Shown: positions 26,234-34,914 of the stretch, piece by piece | Position numbering within the stretch: position 1 is the first letter of the stretch | Layout of the letters: every line of letters begins with the position of its first letter | Source of the DNA: Patescibacteria group bacterium UBA2211 | GTDB lineage: Bacteria; Patescibacteriota; Minisyncoccia; Minisyncoccales; Minisyncoccaceae | DNA: 64,000 nt | Direction of reading: 5' to 3' | NCBI GenBank assembly: GCA_002327845.1 | Contig: DCUP01000003.1 | Location: 62,001-126,000 of the forward strand | Notes under the pieces: model-generated | What the model was told of the DNA's origin: nothing | Seen by the model: the letters and a program-made list of their open reading frames with translations, nothing else | The model's database searches: none | Made by a program: the position numbers and the translations under genes

Positions 26234-27487
26234 TTATTTCTTAATATTGATAAATTCCTCCCTAACTATTCTTCTATCATCCCAAGATTCTTTCCTTCCC
26301 CCCTCCCAACAAATCCAAGGCTCACATCCTTTTCCCGTAATAACAATAACATCACCCTCTTTAGCCAATGATATTGCTTTATTTATTGCTTCTCTTCTAT
26401 TAAAAATCTTAATTAATTTCTCTTTATTTTTAACTCCTACACTAACTTGATCAATAATATCTTCTGGTTTTTCATCATATGGGTCTTCATTGGTAATAAT
26501 AACAATATCACCGTATTGATTGGCTAGACCACCCAAAACAGGCCTTTTCCACTTATCCCTTCCTCCTCCGCAAGAACCTAGGACACAAATAAGCTTTCCA
26601 TTCTTTGGTTTTACAAATTGATAAACTTTTTCTAGGGCCTCAGGAACGAAAGCATAATCAACAAAAATTTCGAAAGGACTAGCTATTACCTTTTCCATTC
26701 TTCCGGCAATTTGGCTAACTGATTCAATTCCTTTCTTGCAATTTTCAACATTAATTCCTTCTGAAACAGCAACCGTAATCGCCGCTAAGGCATTGTAAAT
26801 ATTAAAGTCACACAAAATCTTTAAATTAAAATTAATTCCATCTACGCTAAAAGTTGAACCATTAGAGGTGGCAACAATGCTCTCTCCCCTAATATTTGCT
26901 GACTCATTTTTAATTCCATAGGTTATAATTTTATCAGCTTTGAATTTTAAAAAATAAGGAGAGTGTTTATCATCAATATTAATAATATGAGTTCCTTTAA
27001 CATCATTAAATAATTTGCCTTTAGCTTTCTTGTAATTATCAAATCCGCCATGAGACTCAATGTGCTCTGGATTTAAATTAGTAATTACAGCTGTTTTAAA
27101 ATCTATAAACTTGTGACGATTCTGTGCTATTCCCTCTGACGTTGTTTCAATAAAAGCATAAGCACATTTAGCCTTAACCGCATCACTCAAAAATTTATTA
27201 ATCACAAATCTTCCAGGCATTGTCATCTTTAATTTATTCTCCTCTTCTTTCTCCCCTATCTTAAACATGATGGAAGTCAAAGCTGCCACTTTAAACCCAT
27301 TAGTTTCTAAAATCTTAGAAGCAATATTTAAAGTAGTTGATTTACCATTAGTTCCTGTAATTCCTATTACTTTTATTTTTCGTGAAGGAAAACCATAAAT
27401 TAGAGCTGACAAAAAAGCTATCCCTAAATGATAGAAATTAATTAAACTCTTGGGAAGTAATTTTCTAATAATTGTCTTAACGCTCAT
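26234..27487 (-). CDS. MurE-like Mur ligase
   Basis: 417-residue ATP-dependent amide ligase of the Mur family, probably adding the third stem-peptide residue to UDP-MurNAc-dipeptide. Walker A-like GITGTNGKSTT (about 42-52), ETTSEG, TNLNPEHIESHG, the domain 3 SQIAGRMEKV, DYAFVPEALEKV and ITGKGCEPW. The N-terminal UDP-binding domain is replaced by a short hydrophobic helix, and the diaminopimelate-selecting DNPR motif reads NEDP. Both features suggest a changed substrate. Coupled to ruvA by ATGA. Confidence 0.8.
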   Translation of the reverse strand: MSVKTIIRKLLPKSLINFYHLGIAFLSALIYGFPSRKIKVIGITGTNGKSTTLNIASKILETNGFKVAALTSIMFKIGEKEEENKLKMTMPGRFVINKFLSDAVKAKCAYAFIETTSEGIAQNRHKFIDFKTAVITNLNPEHIESHGGFDNYKKAKGKLFNDVKGTHIINIDDKHSPYFLKFKADKIITYGIKNESANIRGESIVATSNGSTFSVDGINFNLKILCDFNIYNALAAITVAVSEGINVENCKKGIESVSQIAGRMEKVIASPFEIFVDYAFVPEALEKVYQFVKPKNGKLICVLGSCGGGRDKWKRPVLGGLANQYGDIVIITNEDPYDEKPEDIIDQVSVGVKNKEKLIKIFNRREAINKAISLAKEGDVIVITGKGCEPWICWEGGRKESWDDRRIVREEFINIKK

Positions 27488-28044
27488 TTTCCTAATAACT
27501 TCAAAGCTTCTTTTAATCTTTCTTTTACTCCTTTAACCTCTTCAGAAATTTGACTAATAGCGTCAGCTACGTCTTGTTTATTAAAACCTAGCTCTGTTAA
27601 AGCATCAAAGACTTCATCTTTAGTAATTTTCTTGGGGGTGACTTTTTTAACTTCTTTTATCTTTCCTGTTATTTCTAAAAGTATCTTCTGTAGTCTTTTT
27701 ACTCCAACTCCTTTAACATCTTCGGGTAATTCTCCTTTTTCTAATGATTCCTTCAATTTTTCAAGAGAACCAGCTACAGCCAAACCCATAGCTGTTTTAG
27801 GTCCAACCCCAGAGACACCCTTTAATATTTTGAATAATTCAAGCTTTTCGGGAGTCAAAAAACCATATAATTCAAGCACTTTTTCTCCCACAAAAAGAAA
27901 AGTAAAAACGCTCCTTTCCTCGCCAATATTAAGCTCTCTTAAGTCTGAAGGGGCCAAATATACCTCAAAACCTATCCCTGATTTATCAAGAATAACCTTT
28001 TTATCGTCTTTATGTATGATTTTACCGAAAATATGACTTATCAT
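27484..28044 (-). CDS. ruvA: Holliday junction DNA helicase subunit RuvA
   Basis: 186 residues from the ATG at 28044 (MISHIFGKIIHKDDKKV), chosen because RuvA proteins begin MI.xlxG; the ORF extends 12 codons upstream without family similarity. N-terminal OB domain with GIGFEVYL, two helix-hairpin-helix motifs (LKGVSGVGPKTAMGLAV, DVKGVGVKRLQKILLE) and the C-terminal RuvB-contacting helix bundle ALTELGFNKQDVADAI. RuvB and RuvC are elsewhere in the window. Confidence 0.95.
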   Translation of the reverse strand: MISHIFGKIIHKDDKKVILDKSGIGFEVYLAPSDLRELNIGEERSVFTFLFVGEKVLELYGFLTPEKLELFKILKGVSGVGPKTAMGLAVAGSLEKLKESLEKGELPEDVKGVGVKRLQKILLEITGKIKEVKKVTPKKITKDEVFDALTELGFNKQDVADAISQISEEVKGVKERLKEALKLLGK

Positions 28045-28063
28045 TGAATTCAGTATATCAAAC

Positions 28064-28092
28064 TTGCAATATTTAAACAATTAGTGTATATA
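28064..28092 (+). promoter_or_regulatory. rpsT promoter, near-leaderless
   Basis: TTGCAA (28064-28069), 17-base spacer, TATATA (28087-28092); the ATG at 28101 follows 8 bases later. Confidence 0.6.
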
Positions 28093-28100
28093 TATCGTAT

Positions 28101-28370
28101 ATGCCAGTTACAAAAACAACCAAAAGACGCCCTGCCCAGATTGAAAGACGCAGAGTCGTTAATTCAAAGAGAATTTTAGAAATGAGAAAGCTTATCAAAG
28201 AAGCTAATACTTTGTTAGCTGCAAATGATGGAGTTGGAGCCGAAAAGCTACTTCCTAAGATTTACAAAGCACTTGATAAGGCAGCTAAAAGAGGTGTGAT
28301 AAAGAAAAACACTGCTTCGAGAAAGAAATCAAGAATGATGAAAAAGATAAGCAAATCTACTAAAAAATAA
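28101..28370 (+). CDS. rpsT: Ribosomal protein bS20
   Basis: 30S protein of 89 residues, lysine- and arginine-rich, all-helical. Pattern RRRVVNSKRILEMRKLIKEA, the middle helix and the KAAKRGVIKKNTASRKKSRMMKKI C-terminus are diagnostic. Isolated gene with its own promoter and terminator, divergent from ruvA. Confidence 0.95.
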   Translation: MPVTKTTKRRPAQIERRRVVNSKRILEMRKLIKEANTLLAANDGVGAEKLLPKIYKALDKAAKRGVIKKNTASRKKSRMMKKISKSTKK

Positions 28371-28373
28371 AAG

Positions 28374-28395
28374 AACCGGGGAAACCCGGTTTTCT
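28374..28395. terminator. Bidirectional terminator after rpsT
   Basis: A 7-bp AACCGGG/CCCGGTT stem with GAAA loop, T-rich on both sides, between rpsT and the convergent HAD gene. Confidence 0.8.
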
Positions 28396-28396
28396 C

Positions 28397-29038
28397 TTAC
28401 AAGATATTCTTAATTTCTATTAAAGACTTAATTTGTTTCCAAGAACAACTAAGCAGTTTTTCGTTTTGATCACCTATTGCAATTCCATGCTTAGTCATTT
28501 CAAAAACTCCGATATCATTGTCTCCATCTCCCACAAAAATAATATCTTCAATTGTAACTTTTTCTTTATCTGCTAATTCTTTCAATTTTTCTTTTTTATA
28601 TCCTTTTCCTTTAACACAATCACTAGTAATCTTTTCTAGCTCTCCTGAATCATTAAATATTAAATGACTACCAGCATAGAAACCATCTAATAATAATTTC
28701 CTAGCCATGCCCTCAAGATAAGCATCAATCGAACAAGAAATAAGATATATTTTATATCCTTTTTCTTTTAAATAATTTATTACCTCTTCGGCTCCATCTT
28801 TAAGAAAATTGTTCTCGCCCCAACAATTACAAATAAAATCTTTATTCGCTCTTCCGGTTCTTTTTAAAACTTTAACTAATAAATCCCAAGCATCATCTAA
28901 TAATGTTTTGCCAGAATAATATCCATTGAATATTTCTTCTATTTCTTTTTCAATTATTTTATCTCCATTAGTAAAAATTCCCCATGAATTTTCTTCTACT
29001 AATGTTCCATTAACATCAAAACAAATAATTTTACTCAT
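28397..29038 (-). CDS. HAD-superfamily protein, PSP-like
   Basis: 213 residues with HAD motifs: motif I FDVNGTL (residues 7-13), motif II serine in LISCS, motif III lysine in the GKGYKKEKL region and motif IV FVGDGDNDIGVF. The helical cap lies at about 15-85. It resembles phosphoserine phosphatase-type enzymes, but the second motif I aspartate, the general acid/base of phosphatases, is asparagine (DVN instead of DxD). Activity may be altered. Overlaps holA by four bases. Confidence 0.7.
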   Translation of the reverse strand: MSKIICFDVNGTLVEENSWGIFTNGDKIIEKEIEEIFNGYYSGKTLLDDAWDLLVKVLKRTGRANKDFICNCWGENNFLKDGAEEVINYLKEKGYKIYLISCSIDAYLEGMARKLLLDGFYAGSHLIFNDSGELEKITSDCVKGKGYKKEKLKELADKEKVTIEDIIFVGDGDNDIGVFEMTKHGIAIGDQNEKLLSCSWKQIKSLIEIKNIL

Positions 29039-29952
29039 ATTTCTGAAATTAAAACATCTAATGCAATGCTTTGATCAATTTTCCCAACTTTTATCTCCGA
29101 ATCTAGTTGAGTTATTCTTGCGTATATTTTCTTCAACTCTTCTAAGTTAAAATTATTGGCTTGATAGGTTGTCTTTCTAAAAACAAAAGGATGCATTCCC
29201 AATTGCCCAGGACCACCACCTTTAATTGAAATAATGTTTCTAATTTGAGAAGCAATCATTGCTAAGATAAATATTGCTGACTCCCCTTTCTCAATATGAT
29301 TCTTAATTAAGTCCATTGCTTTTCTTTTATTCTTAACAGCAATAGCATCAACAGTATCAAAAATATTAGTTTCATGGCTGGGATGGACTAATAATTCTAC
29401 GCTTTTCTCTGAAATGTTTTTAGAATAATTAACTAATTTTAAAATTTCATTTTCCATTCTCCATAAGTCAGAACCAACATATTCAATTAATTTTTCTAGC
29501 GCTGTTTCATTTATATCCCCCCCTTTTTCTTCAATTTCTTTCTTGACCCAATTTTTCAATTTTACTCCAGTTAACAATTCAAATTCTTGAATTTTTCCTT
29601 TCTTTTCTATCAGTTTTAATAATTTATCTGCCTTTAATATTTTTGATTGTTCAACTAAAAGCAAAATATTATCTGAGGGAATAAAAATATCTCCTTTTTC
29701 TAATAAATCTTCTTTTAGTTTTGAGTTAGATAAAGGATCTAAAACTACTACCAATTTCTTTTCTTTAAACATAGAGATGCCCAACATTTCATTTCTTAAA
29801 TCGTCAAAAGAAACATTCTTTCCCTCAAGATACCTCAAATTAAGTCCACTTTTGTGTTTTTGTTTGTGTTCTTCCATTATCTCCCCAAGTTTCTTTTTCT
29901 GCCTATATGTATCTTCTCCGTATAATAGTATAATCATCTTTTTATTTGACAT
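29035..29952 (-). CDS. holA: DNA polymerase III delta subunit
   Basis: Clamp-loader subunit that opens the beta clamp, 305 residues. Begins IILLYGEDTYRQKKKLGEI, contains the loader core with VVVLDPLSN, a helical lid with SDLWRMENEILKLVNY and the C-terminal collar domain FDTVDAIAVKNKRKAMDLI and ILAMIASQIRNII. Its start overlaps the mutM 3' end by 19 bases. Confidence 0.9.
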   Translation of the reverse strand: MSNKKMIILLYGEDTYRQKKKLGEIMEEHKQKHKSGLNLRYLEGKNVSFDDLRNEMLGISMFKEKKLVVVLDPLSNSKLKEDLLEKGDIFIPSDNILLLVEQSKILKADKLLKLIEKKGKIQEFELLTGVKLKNWVKKEIEEKGGDINETALEKLIEYVGSDLWRMENEILKLVNYSKNISEKSVELLVHPSHETNIFDTVDAIAVKNKRKAMDLIKNHIEKGESAIFILAMIASQIRNIISIKGGGPGQLGMHPFVFRKTTYQANNFNLEELKKIYARITQLDSEIKVGKIDQSIALDVLISEI

Positions 29953-30812
29953 TTAGAACAAAAGAATGTTCCTCTTCCCCCTTGTGTTATTCTTTTTATC
30001 ATTCCCTTACATCTTGGACAAGGTTTGCCATCTTTTTGATAAACCTTATTCATATTTTGAGCTCCTCCTTTTTCTCCATATAGTGTTCTAAAATCGGAAA
30101 AGCTATCGCCCCTTAATTCAATGGCACGCTCTAATATATCTCTCATGGCTGCGTATATATTCTTCAAGTCTCCATCTTTTAAATTCTTGATTTCTTCTTC
30201 GGGATGGATTTTAGCTTTAAAAAGAATTTCTGAAGCATAGATATTACCAATGCCAGAAATAAAGTTTTGATCCATTAAAACCTGCTTAATCTTTCCCTTC
30301 TTTTTCTCAAACAATTTTTTAAATTCTAATAAGGTGAAATCTTTTTCTAATGGTTCTGGTCCTAACTTAAGAAATTCTTTCGATGCTTCTAATTCTTCTT
30401 TCCTCCATAATTCAACTTTGGCAAATTTTCTGGCATCAGATAAAGCTAATTGTCTTTTGTCGTTTAATAAAAACACAACGTGAATGTATTTATTAATTGG
30501 ATCGCTTAATAGCGGCCCTTCTTTTTCTGAAATCCAGATCCCCTTTTCTAATTTCCATTTTCCAAAAAGTAAATGTCCTGCAATTTTCTGATGAATTAAA
30601 AGAATATGATTATCAGATAAATCTATTAAAATATTCTTAGCCTTTCTTCTAACACCGATTATTTCCTTACCTATTATTTTTTTCTTAAAATTTTCAAAGG
30701 TATCTTTCTTAATCATTCCTTTTGCATCGGTCCAAATATCAATAAAGGTCCCGTGAAGGACCTCTTTTCTTAAATCTCTGACAATTGTTTCTACTTCTGG
30801 AAGTTCGGGCAT
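29934..30812 (-). CDS. mutM: Formamidopyrimidine-DNA glycosylase
   Basis: Removes 8-oxoguanine and Fapy lesions and cleaves the AP site. 292 residues, complete: PELPEVETIVRDL with the catalytic proline and E3, the K in GHLLFGKW, the helix-two-turn-helix QNFISGIGNIYASEILF, and the C-terminal zinc finger with CPRCKGMIKR and FFCSKCQ. Its A of ATG is the last base of the response-regulator stop (TAATG). Confidence 0.97.
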   Translation of the reverse strand: MPELPEVETIVRDLRKEVLHGTFIDIWTDAKGMIKKDTFENFKKKIIGKEIIGVRRKAKNILIDLSDNHILLIHQKIAGHLLFGKWKLEKGIWISEKEGPLLSDPINKYIHVVFLLNDKRQLALSDARKFAKVELWRKEELEASKEFLKLGPEPLEKDFTLLEFKKLFEKKKGKIKQVLMDQNFISGIGNIYASEILFKAKIHPEEEIKNLKDGDLKNIYAAMRDILERAIELRGDSFSDFRTLYGEKGGAQNMNKVYQKDGKPCPRCKGMIKRITQGGRGTFFCSKCQIKR

Positions 30813-31180
30813 TATCCTAAAATACTTTTTAATTTATTAACTATTTCTTGAGGAGTAAAATGAGCTTTAACTAAGAAGTCTTTTGCTCCCAAGGCTAATC
30901 CTTTCTCAATATCTTCTCCTTGTCCTAAATTAGAAAGAATAACAACTGGAATGTTAGCAATTTCTTGGTCTTGCTTGGCTTTCTCTAAAACTTCGAATCC
31001 ATTAATTCCCGGTAAAATTAAATCCAACAAAACTACATCTGGTTTTGTCTCTTTAATCATAATAAATCCTGATTCTCCATCAGCGGCGGAAACAACCTCG
31101 TACCCCAAATTAATGAGTTTTTTGCTCATTAATTCTCTTAAAAACTTATCATCTTCAATTAATAGTATTTTCTTAAACAT
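30812..31180 (-). CDS. CheY-like single-domain response regulator
   Basis: 122 residues, receiver domain only. Acidic pair in LLIEDD, phospho-acceptor Asp in PDVVLLDLILPG, Thr/Ser position in VVILSNLGQ, and the lysine in AKDFLVKAHF. No output domain, so it must act by protein contact. The histidine kinase gene lies immediately upstream on the same strand. Confidence 0.92.
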   Translation of the reverse strand: MFKKILLIEDDKFLRELMSKKLINLGYEVVSAADGESGFIMIKETKPDVVLLDLILPGINGFEVLEKAKQDQEIANIPVVILSNLGQGEDIEKGLALGAKDFLVKAHFTPQEIVNKLKSILG

Positions 31181-31213
31181 ATTTTATATATTTACATTTT
31201 AGACTTATTATGT

Positions 31214-32389
31214 TTATTGGTCAATACTTTGATTTGGAATTGGGATAGAGAAAACAAAAGTGGTTCCTTTCCCTTCTTCTGAATCAAACCAAATCTTGCC
31301 ATTATGAGCATCCACAATATTCTTTGTTGTATATAGTCCCAAACCAGAACCTTCGGTCTCCATTCGAATAACATTATCTCCCCTAAAAAATTTGGTAAAG
31401 ATTCTTTCTTTTTGAACTTCTGGAATACCAACTCCTGTATCTTTAATTTTAAAAACAATATCGTTTTTGTCTTTTTCTAAAGAAATATTAATTTCCCCTC
31501 CTTCGGGAGTATATTTAACAGCATTTTCTAAAAGATTTTGAACAACTAGTTCCATCTTTTCTTTATCAATATTAACCTGGGGCAATATTTGCTTAGGTCT
31601 ATCAAAGCTTATCTTCATCTTTTTCATCTTCAATAATTCTTGCGAACTATCAACAACAATAGAAACAATTTCTTCTAAGCTGGCCATTTCTTGTTTGTAT
31701 AAAAATCTACCTTCTTCAATTTTTGATACATTTAAAAGATCATTAATCAAACTAATCATTCTTTCATTACTGACATATGTTTTCTCTAATAATTCTTTTT
31801 GTTCTGAAGTAATATCTCCTGTTTCTCCATCTATCACCATTCGAAGCGTCCATTTAATCGCTGATAAAGGTGTTCTTAATTGATGAGCAGCAATAGAAAC
31901 AAACTCTGTTTTCATTCTTTCAATTAATTTATCTCTTGTTACGTCATGAAGAATAATCAAAACCCCCCCTTCTTCTTGTCCTTCTTCTAAAAAAACTGTA
32001 TAGACTTCGATATCCATTCTTTGACCAATCGAAATCTCTTTCTTAGTAACCTTATTAATTCTTCCTTTTTTGGAATCTATTAATAATTCTTTAAATTCTT
32101 TAAGCTCTTCGTTGTCAAATAAATCGACAATATTTTTCCCTATAATTTCTTCTTTCTTTTTTTTAAAGAAATCTAATACTAAAGGACTAATAATCTCAAC
32201 TTCATTTTTATTGTTTAAAAGAAAAATTCCGTCAGTAAGATTTTCAATTATTGCCATAGTCTTATTCCTCTCTCTGACTGCCTCCCTTCTAGCTTCTTCA
32301 GTATCTTCTAGAATATTTAAAAGAGCCGCCCTCACTCTTCTGAGTTCGTCTTCTTTAGTTTCTGTAAAATTTAACATTTTCTCTGGCAT
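31214..32389 (-). CDS. PAS-domain sensor histidine kinase, cytoplasmic
   Basis: 391 residues without a membrane segment: N-terminal coiled coil, a PAS domain (about 45-150, IIENLTDGIFLLNNKNEVEIISP), HisKA with the phosphoryl-accepting histidine in AAHQLRTPLSAIKW, and HATPase_c with the N-box ENAVKYT, DTGVGIP and GSGLGLYTTKNIV. Partner is probably the receiver protein encoded 33 bases downstream. The signal is unknown and would be intracellular. Confidence 0.93.
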   Translation of the reverse strand: MPEKMLNFTETKEDELRRVRAALLNILEDTEEARREAVRERNKTMAIIENLTDGIFLLNNKNEVEIISPLVLDFFKKKKEEIIGKNIVDLFDNEELKEFKELLIDSKKGRINKVTKKEISIGQRMDIEVYTVFLEEGQEEGGVLIILHDVTRDKLIERMKTEFVSIAAHQLRTPLSAIKWTLRMVIDGETGDITSEQKELLEKTYVSNERMISLINDLLNVSKIEEGRFLYKQEMASLEEIVSIVVDSSQELLKMKKMKISFDRPKQILPQVNIDKEKMELVVQNLLENAVKYTPEGGEINISLEKDKNDIVFKIKDTGVGIPEVQKERIFTKFFRGDNVIRMETEGSGLGLYTTKNIVDAHNGKIWFDSEEGKGTTFVFSIPIPNQSIDQ

Positions 32390-32400
32390 TAAGCTTTATT

Positions 32401-33324
32401 TTACCACAACTTCAAATTTTGACCAACAGTTTTTTCTTCTTCTGTAGATATATTTTTAATTAAACTATTAAACCCAAAATCTTTGAGCATGGAAACAATT
32501 TCTTTTTCGTCATATCCTCCCCATTCACAATCTTTCATATTAACTTCAATCGGTACATCTTTTTTTATTTCTGACAATTCTCTACTTAAAAAAGCTTTTT
32601 CTTTTTCTGAAACAAGTTTTTCCTTAACACCCTTAGGTATTTCTTCTTTCTCTATATTATTATACATGTTTTCAATGCTTCCGAATTCTTTGATAAGCTT
32701 CAATGCAGTCTTTTCTCCTATTCCTTTTACTCCAGGAATATTATCGGAAACATCCCCTCTTAGTCCTTTATAATCAACCAATTGTTCTGGAGTTAAACCT
32801 TCAAACTTCTCACTTATCATTTTTTTATCATATATTAATCCGTTCTTAACTCCCTTATTTAAAAAATAGACGAAAGTATTTTCGTTGATTAATTGAAGGT
32901 TATCTAGATCTCCCGAAACAACAATATTTTTAACTCCATCCTCTTTTCCTTTAGTTAAAGAATTGGTCAATGTCCCAATCAAATCATCTCCTTCATATCC
33001 AGCCATCTCAAAAATAGGAACATTAAAAGCTTTTAAAACTTTTTTAACCATGGGAATTTGATTATACAATTCATCAGGAGCCTTTTTTCTCTGAGCTTTG
33101 TATTCTTCAAAAACCTTCTTTCTAAAAGTTGGCTCAGGCAAATCAAAACAAGCTACAAAATATTTGGGCTTTAACTCTTTAAGTAACTTGAACAAAACCA
33201 AAAGAAAACCATATACAGCATTCACCACTTCTCCATTTTTATTTTTCAAAGGAGGCAAAGCATGAAATGCTCGATGAATCACTGAATTGCTATCGATAAT
33301 GACAAAATTTTCTTTATTTTCCAT
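32401..33324 (-). CDS. 5'-3' exonuclease (PolA N-domain-like)
   Basis: 307 residues corresponding to the flap-nuclease domain of DNA polymerase I: IDSNSVIHRAFHALPP, FDLPEPTFRKKVFEEYKAQRKKAP, EGDDLIGTL, VSGDLDNLQLI and the helix-hairpin-helix YKGLRGDVSDNIPGVKGIGEKTALKLIKEFG. The polymerase domain is not attached and the gene ends shortly after, so it is a stand-alone nuclease for Okazaki-fragment processing or repair. Overlaps tsaE by 11 bases. Confidence 0.9.
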   Translation of the reverse strand: MENKENFVIIDSNSVIHRAFHALPPLKNKNGEVVNAVYGFLLVLFKLLKELKPKYFVACFDLPEPTFRKKVFEEYKAQRKKAPDELYNQIPMVKKVLKAFNVPIFEMAGYEGDDLIGTLTNSLTKGKEDGVKNIVVSGDLDNLQLINENTFVYFLNKGVKNGLIYDKKMISEKFEGLTPEQLVDYKGLRGDVSDNIPGVKGIGEKTALKLIKEFGSIENMYNNIEKEEIPKGVKEKLVSEKEKAFLSRELSEIKKDVPIEVNMKDCEWGGYDEKEIVSMLKDFGFNSLIKNISTEEEKTVGQNLKLW

Positions 33325-33751
33325 AGTTAATTATTATTTCTCTTTTATCTCCATCAAGAATTTTAAACTTAATTAAAATCATATCTTTAGGAAGAATGCT
33401 TTTTATTTTCTCTGGCCACTCAATGCAAACAATATTTTTAGGATTATTAATTATTTCTTCAAAACCAAGATTTTCCATTTCCTTAGCTTTCTCTATGCGA
33501 TAACAATCAAGATGATAAAAATTCTTAAAATCACCCTTAATATTAAACCTATTCATAATAACGAATGTTGGGCTAATTATCTTTTCTTTAATTCCCAACC
33601 CTTCAGCAAAACCTTGCAAAAATGTTGTTTTGCCAGCTCCCAAATCTCCCTTCAATCCAAAAACGATAGCTCTTGAACCTTTCTTTATTTCCTCTGCTAG
33701 GTCCCTTCCTATCTCTTGGGTTTCTAGGTAATTTTCTGTTAAATATTCCAT
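33314..33751 (-). CDS. tsaE: tRNA t6A biosynthesis ATPase TsaE
   Basis: 145 residues, P-loop protein supporting TsaB-TsaD in making t6A37. Walker A GDLGAGKTTFLQGFAEGLG, SPTFVIMNRF, YHLDCYRI and CIEWPEKI are all family hallmarks. A TATAAT hexamer (33767-33762) ends ten bases before its ATG on the reverse strand. Confidence 0.95.
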   Translation of the reverse strand: MEYLTENYLETQEIGRDLAEEIKKGSRAIVFGLKGDLGAGKTTFLQGFAEGLGIKEKIISPTFVIMNRFNIKGDFKNFYHLDCYRIEKAKEMENLGFEEIINNPKNIVCIEWPEKIKSILPKDMILIKFKILDGDKREIIINYGK

Positions 33752-33794
33752 ATATTCATTGATTATACTATTAAAAATGGAAAAAGAAAACTGA

Positions 33795-33823
33795 TTGACT
33801 TTTACCCCTAAATACAGTAAGGT
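33795..33823 (+). promoter_or_regulatory. Promoter of the degenerate DHH/pilB pair
   Basis: TTGACT (33795-33800), 17-base spacer, TAAGGT (33818-33823), predicted start a few bases before the ATG at 33836. Confidence 0.55.
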
Positions 33824-33835
33824 TAAGGCAAGAAC

Positions 33836-34909
33836 ATGGAAGAAATATTGAAGATAAAAAACAGCATAGAAAGTGGTAAAAATATAGGTATTTTAACCAA
33901 AATCAATGCAAACGACGATGCCATAGGAGCTACTTTGGCTCTTTTTTTTGCCCTAAGAAAAACTAACAAAAAAATCTTCTTTCCTTTAGATGAAATACCA
34001 GATAAAATTTATGATATTTTAAAGGAAAAAGAGCAGAAGAAATTTCATATTTCTTTCAAAGAAGACGTCTCAGAAGTATATTATGAAAAAAATAGCAAAG
34101 GAATTGAATTATACCTTACTCCTAAGGAAGGAGATATAAACAACGAAAGCTATTCCTGTAGGATAATCTCGGGAACAGAGTCATTATTGTCTAATTCTAA
34201 TTATGACATTTTGATAACTGTGGGTATTCAGGAATTCCAAGAAGTTGAACAATTATGCTCCAATAATCTTGATCAGTTATATGGTTGTACAGTTATTAAT
34301 ATTGATAGCGACTTAAGCAATCAAAACTATGGAGAAATAAATTTAGTTGAAGATGGACAATCGCTATCTCAAGCTGTTTCTTGTCTAATTAAAAATTTAG
34401 GTCAAGAATATATGAACAGTGAATCAGCAAGTTTTCTTCTTCATGGGTTGACCATCAACCCAAAAAACGTCTACAATAAGAAAAACATCCCGACTATCAA
34501 GTGGCTATTTAAAAAAGGAGGTAATTTAAATTATATCTCTGAAAACGAACCGAAAATAAAAATTCTTGAATTGGCTCTAAAAAATCTAACTACTTCTGAA
34601 GATGAAAACATTTACATTTCAACGTTATCAGAAAAAAACATGATTGATAATAATGCTACTTCAAAAGATTTGTCTTTCGTAATAGAAAAGATAAAGAATT
34701 TCTTTAGAATACCTTCTTTTCTTCTTTTATGGGAAAGCCGAACCTCTCCCCTCTCTGTTAAGGGAATATTTTATTCAGACAATAAATTAGAAGTAACAAA
34801 AATAGTAAAAAATTTCAAAGGAGTCTCAAAAAATAACGGAGCAATGTTTCTAACCGAAGAAGCATCAATAAATTTAGCAAAAGATAAAATACTTTCTTGC
34901 TTAAAATAA
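33836..34909 (+). CDS. Degenerate DHH-family (NrnA-like) protein
   Basis: 357 residues aligning by eye with DHH phosphoesterases. Motif I, normally H-x-N-P-D-G-D-A-I-G-S, reads KINANDDAIGA; the DHH motif region normally VNIDHHxSN reads INIDSDLSNQNYGEINLVED. The two histidines needed for metal binding are thus replaced by K and S/D. The C-terminal half contains a DHHA1-like ending with FYSDNKLEVTKIVKNFKG and GAMFL. It is most likely a catalytically inactive relative with a binding or structural role. Lies directly upstream of pilB. Confidence 0.6.
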   Translation: MEEILKIKNSIESGKNIGILTKINANDDAIGATLALFFALRKTNKKIFFPLDEIPDKIYDILKEKEQKKFHISFKEDVSEVYYEKNSKGIELYLTPKEGDINNESYSCRIISGTESLLSNSNYDILITVGIQEFQEVEQLCSNNLDQLYGCTVINIDSDLSNQNYGEINLVEDGQSLSQAVSCLIKNLGQEYMNSESASFLLHGLTINPKNVYNKKNIPTIKWLFKKGGNLNYISENEPKIKILELALKNLTTSEDENIYISTLSEKNMIDNNATSKDLSFVIEKIKNFFRIPSFLLLWESRTSPLSVKGIFYSDNKLEVTKIVKNFKGVSKNNGAMFLTEEASINLAKDKILSCLK

Positions 34910-34914
34910 ATAAT

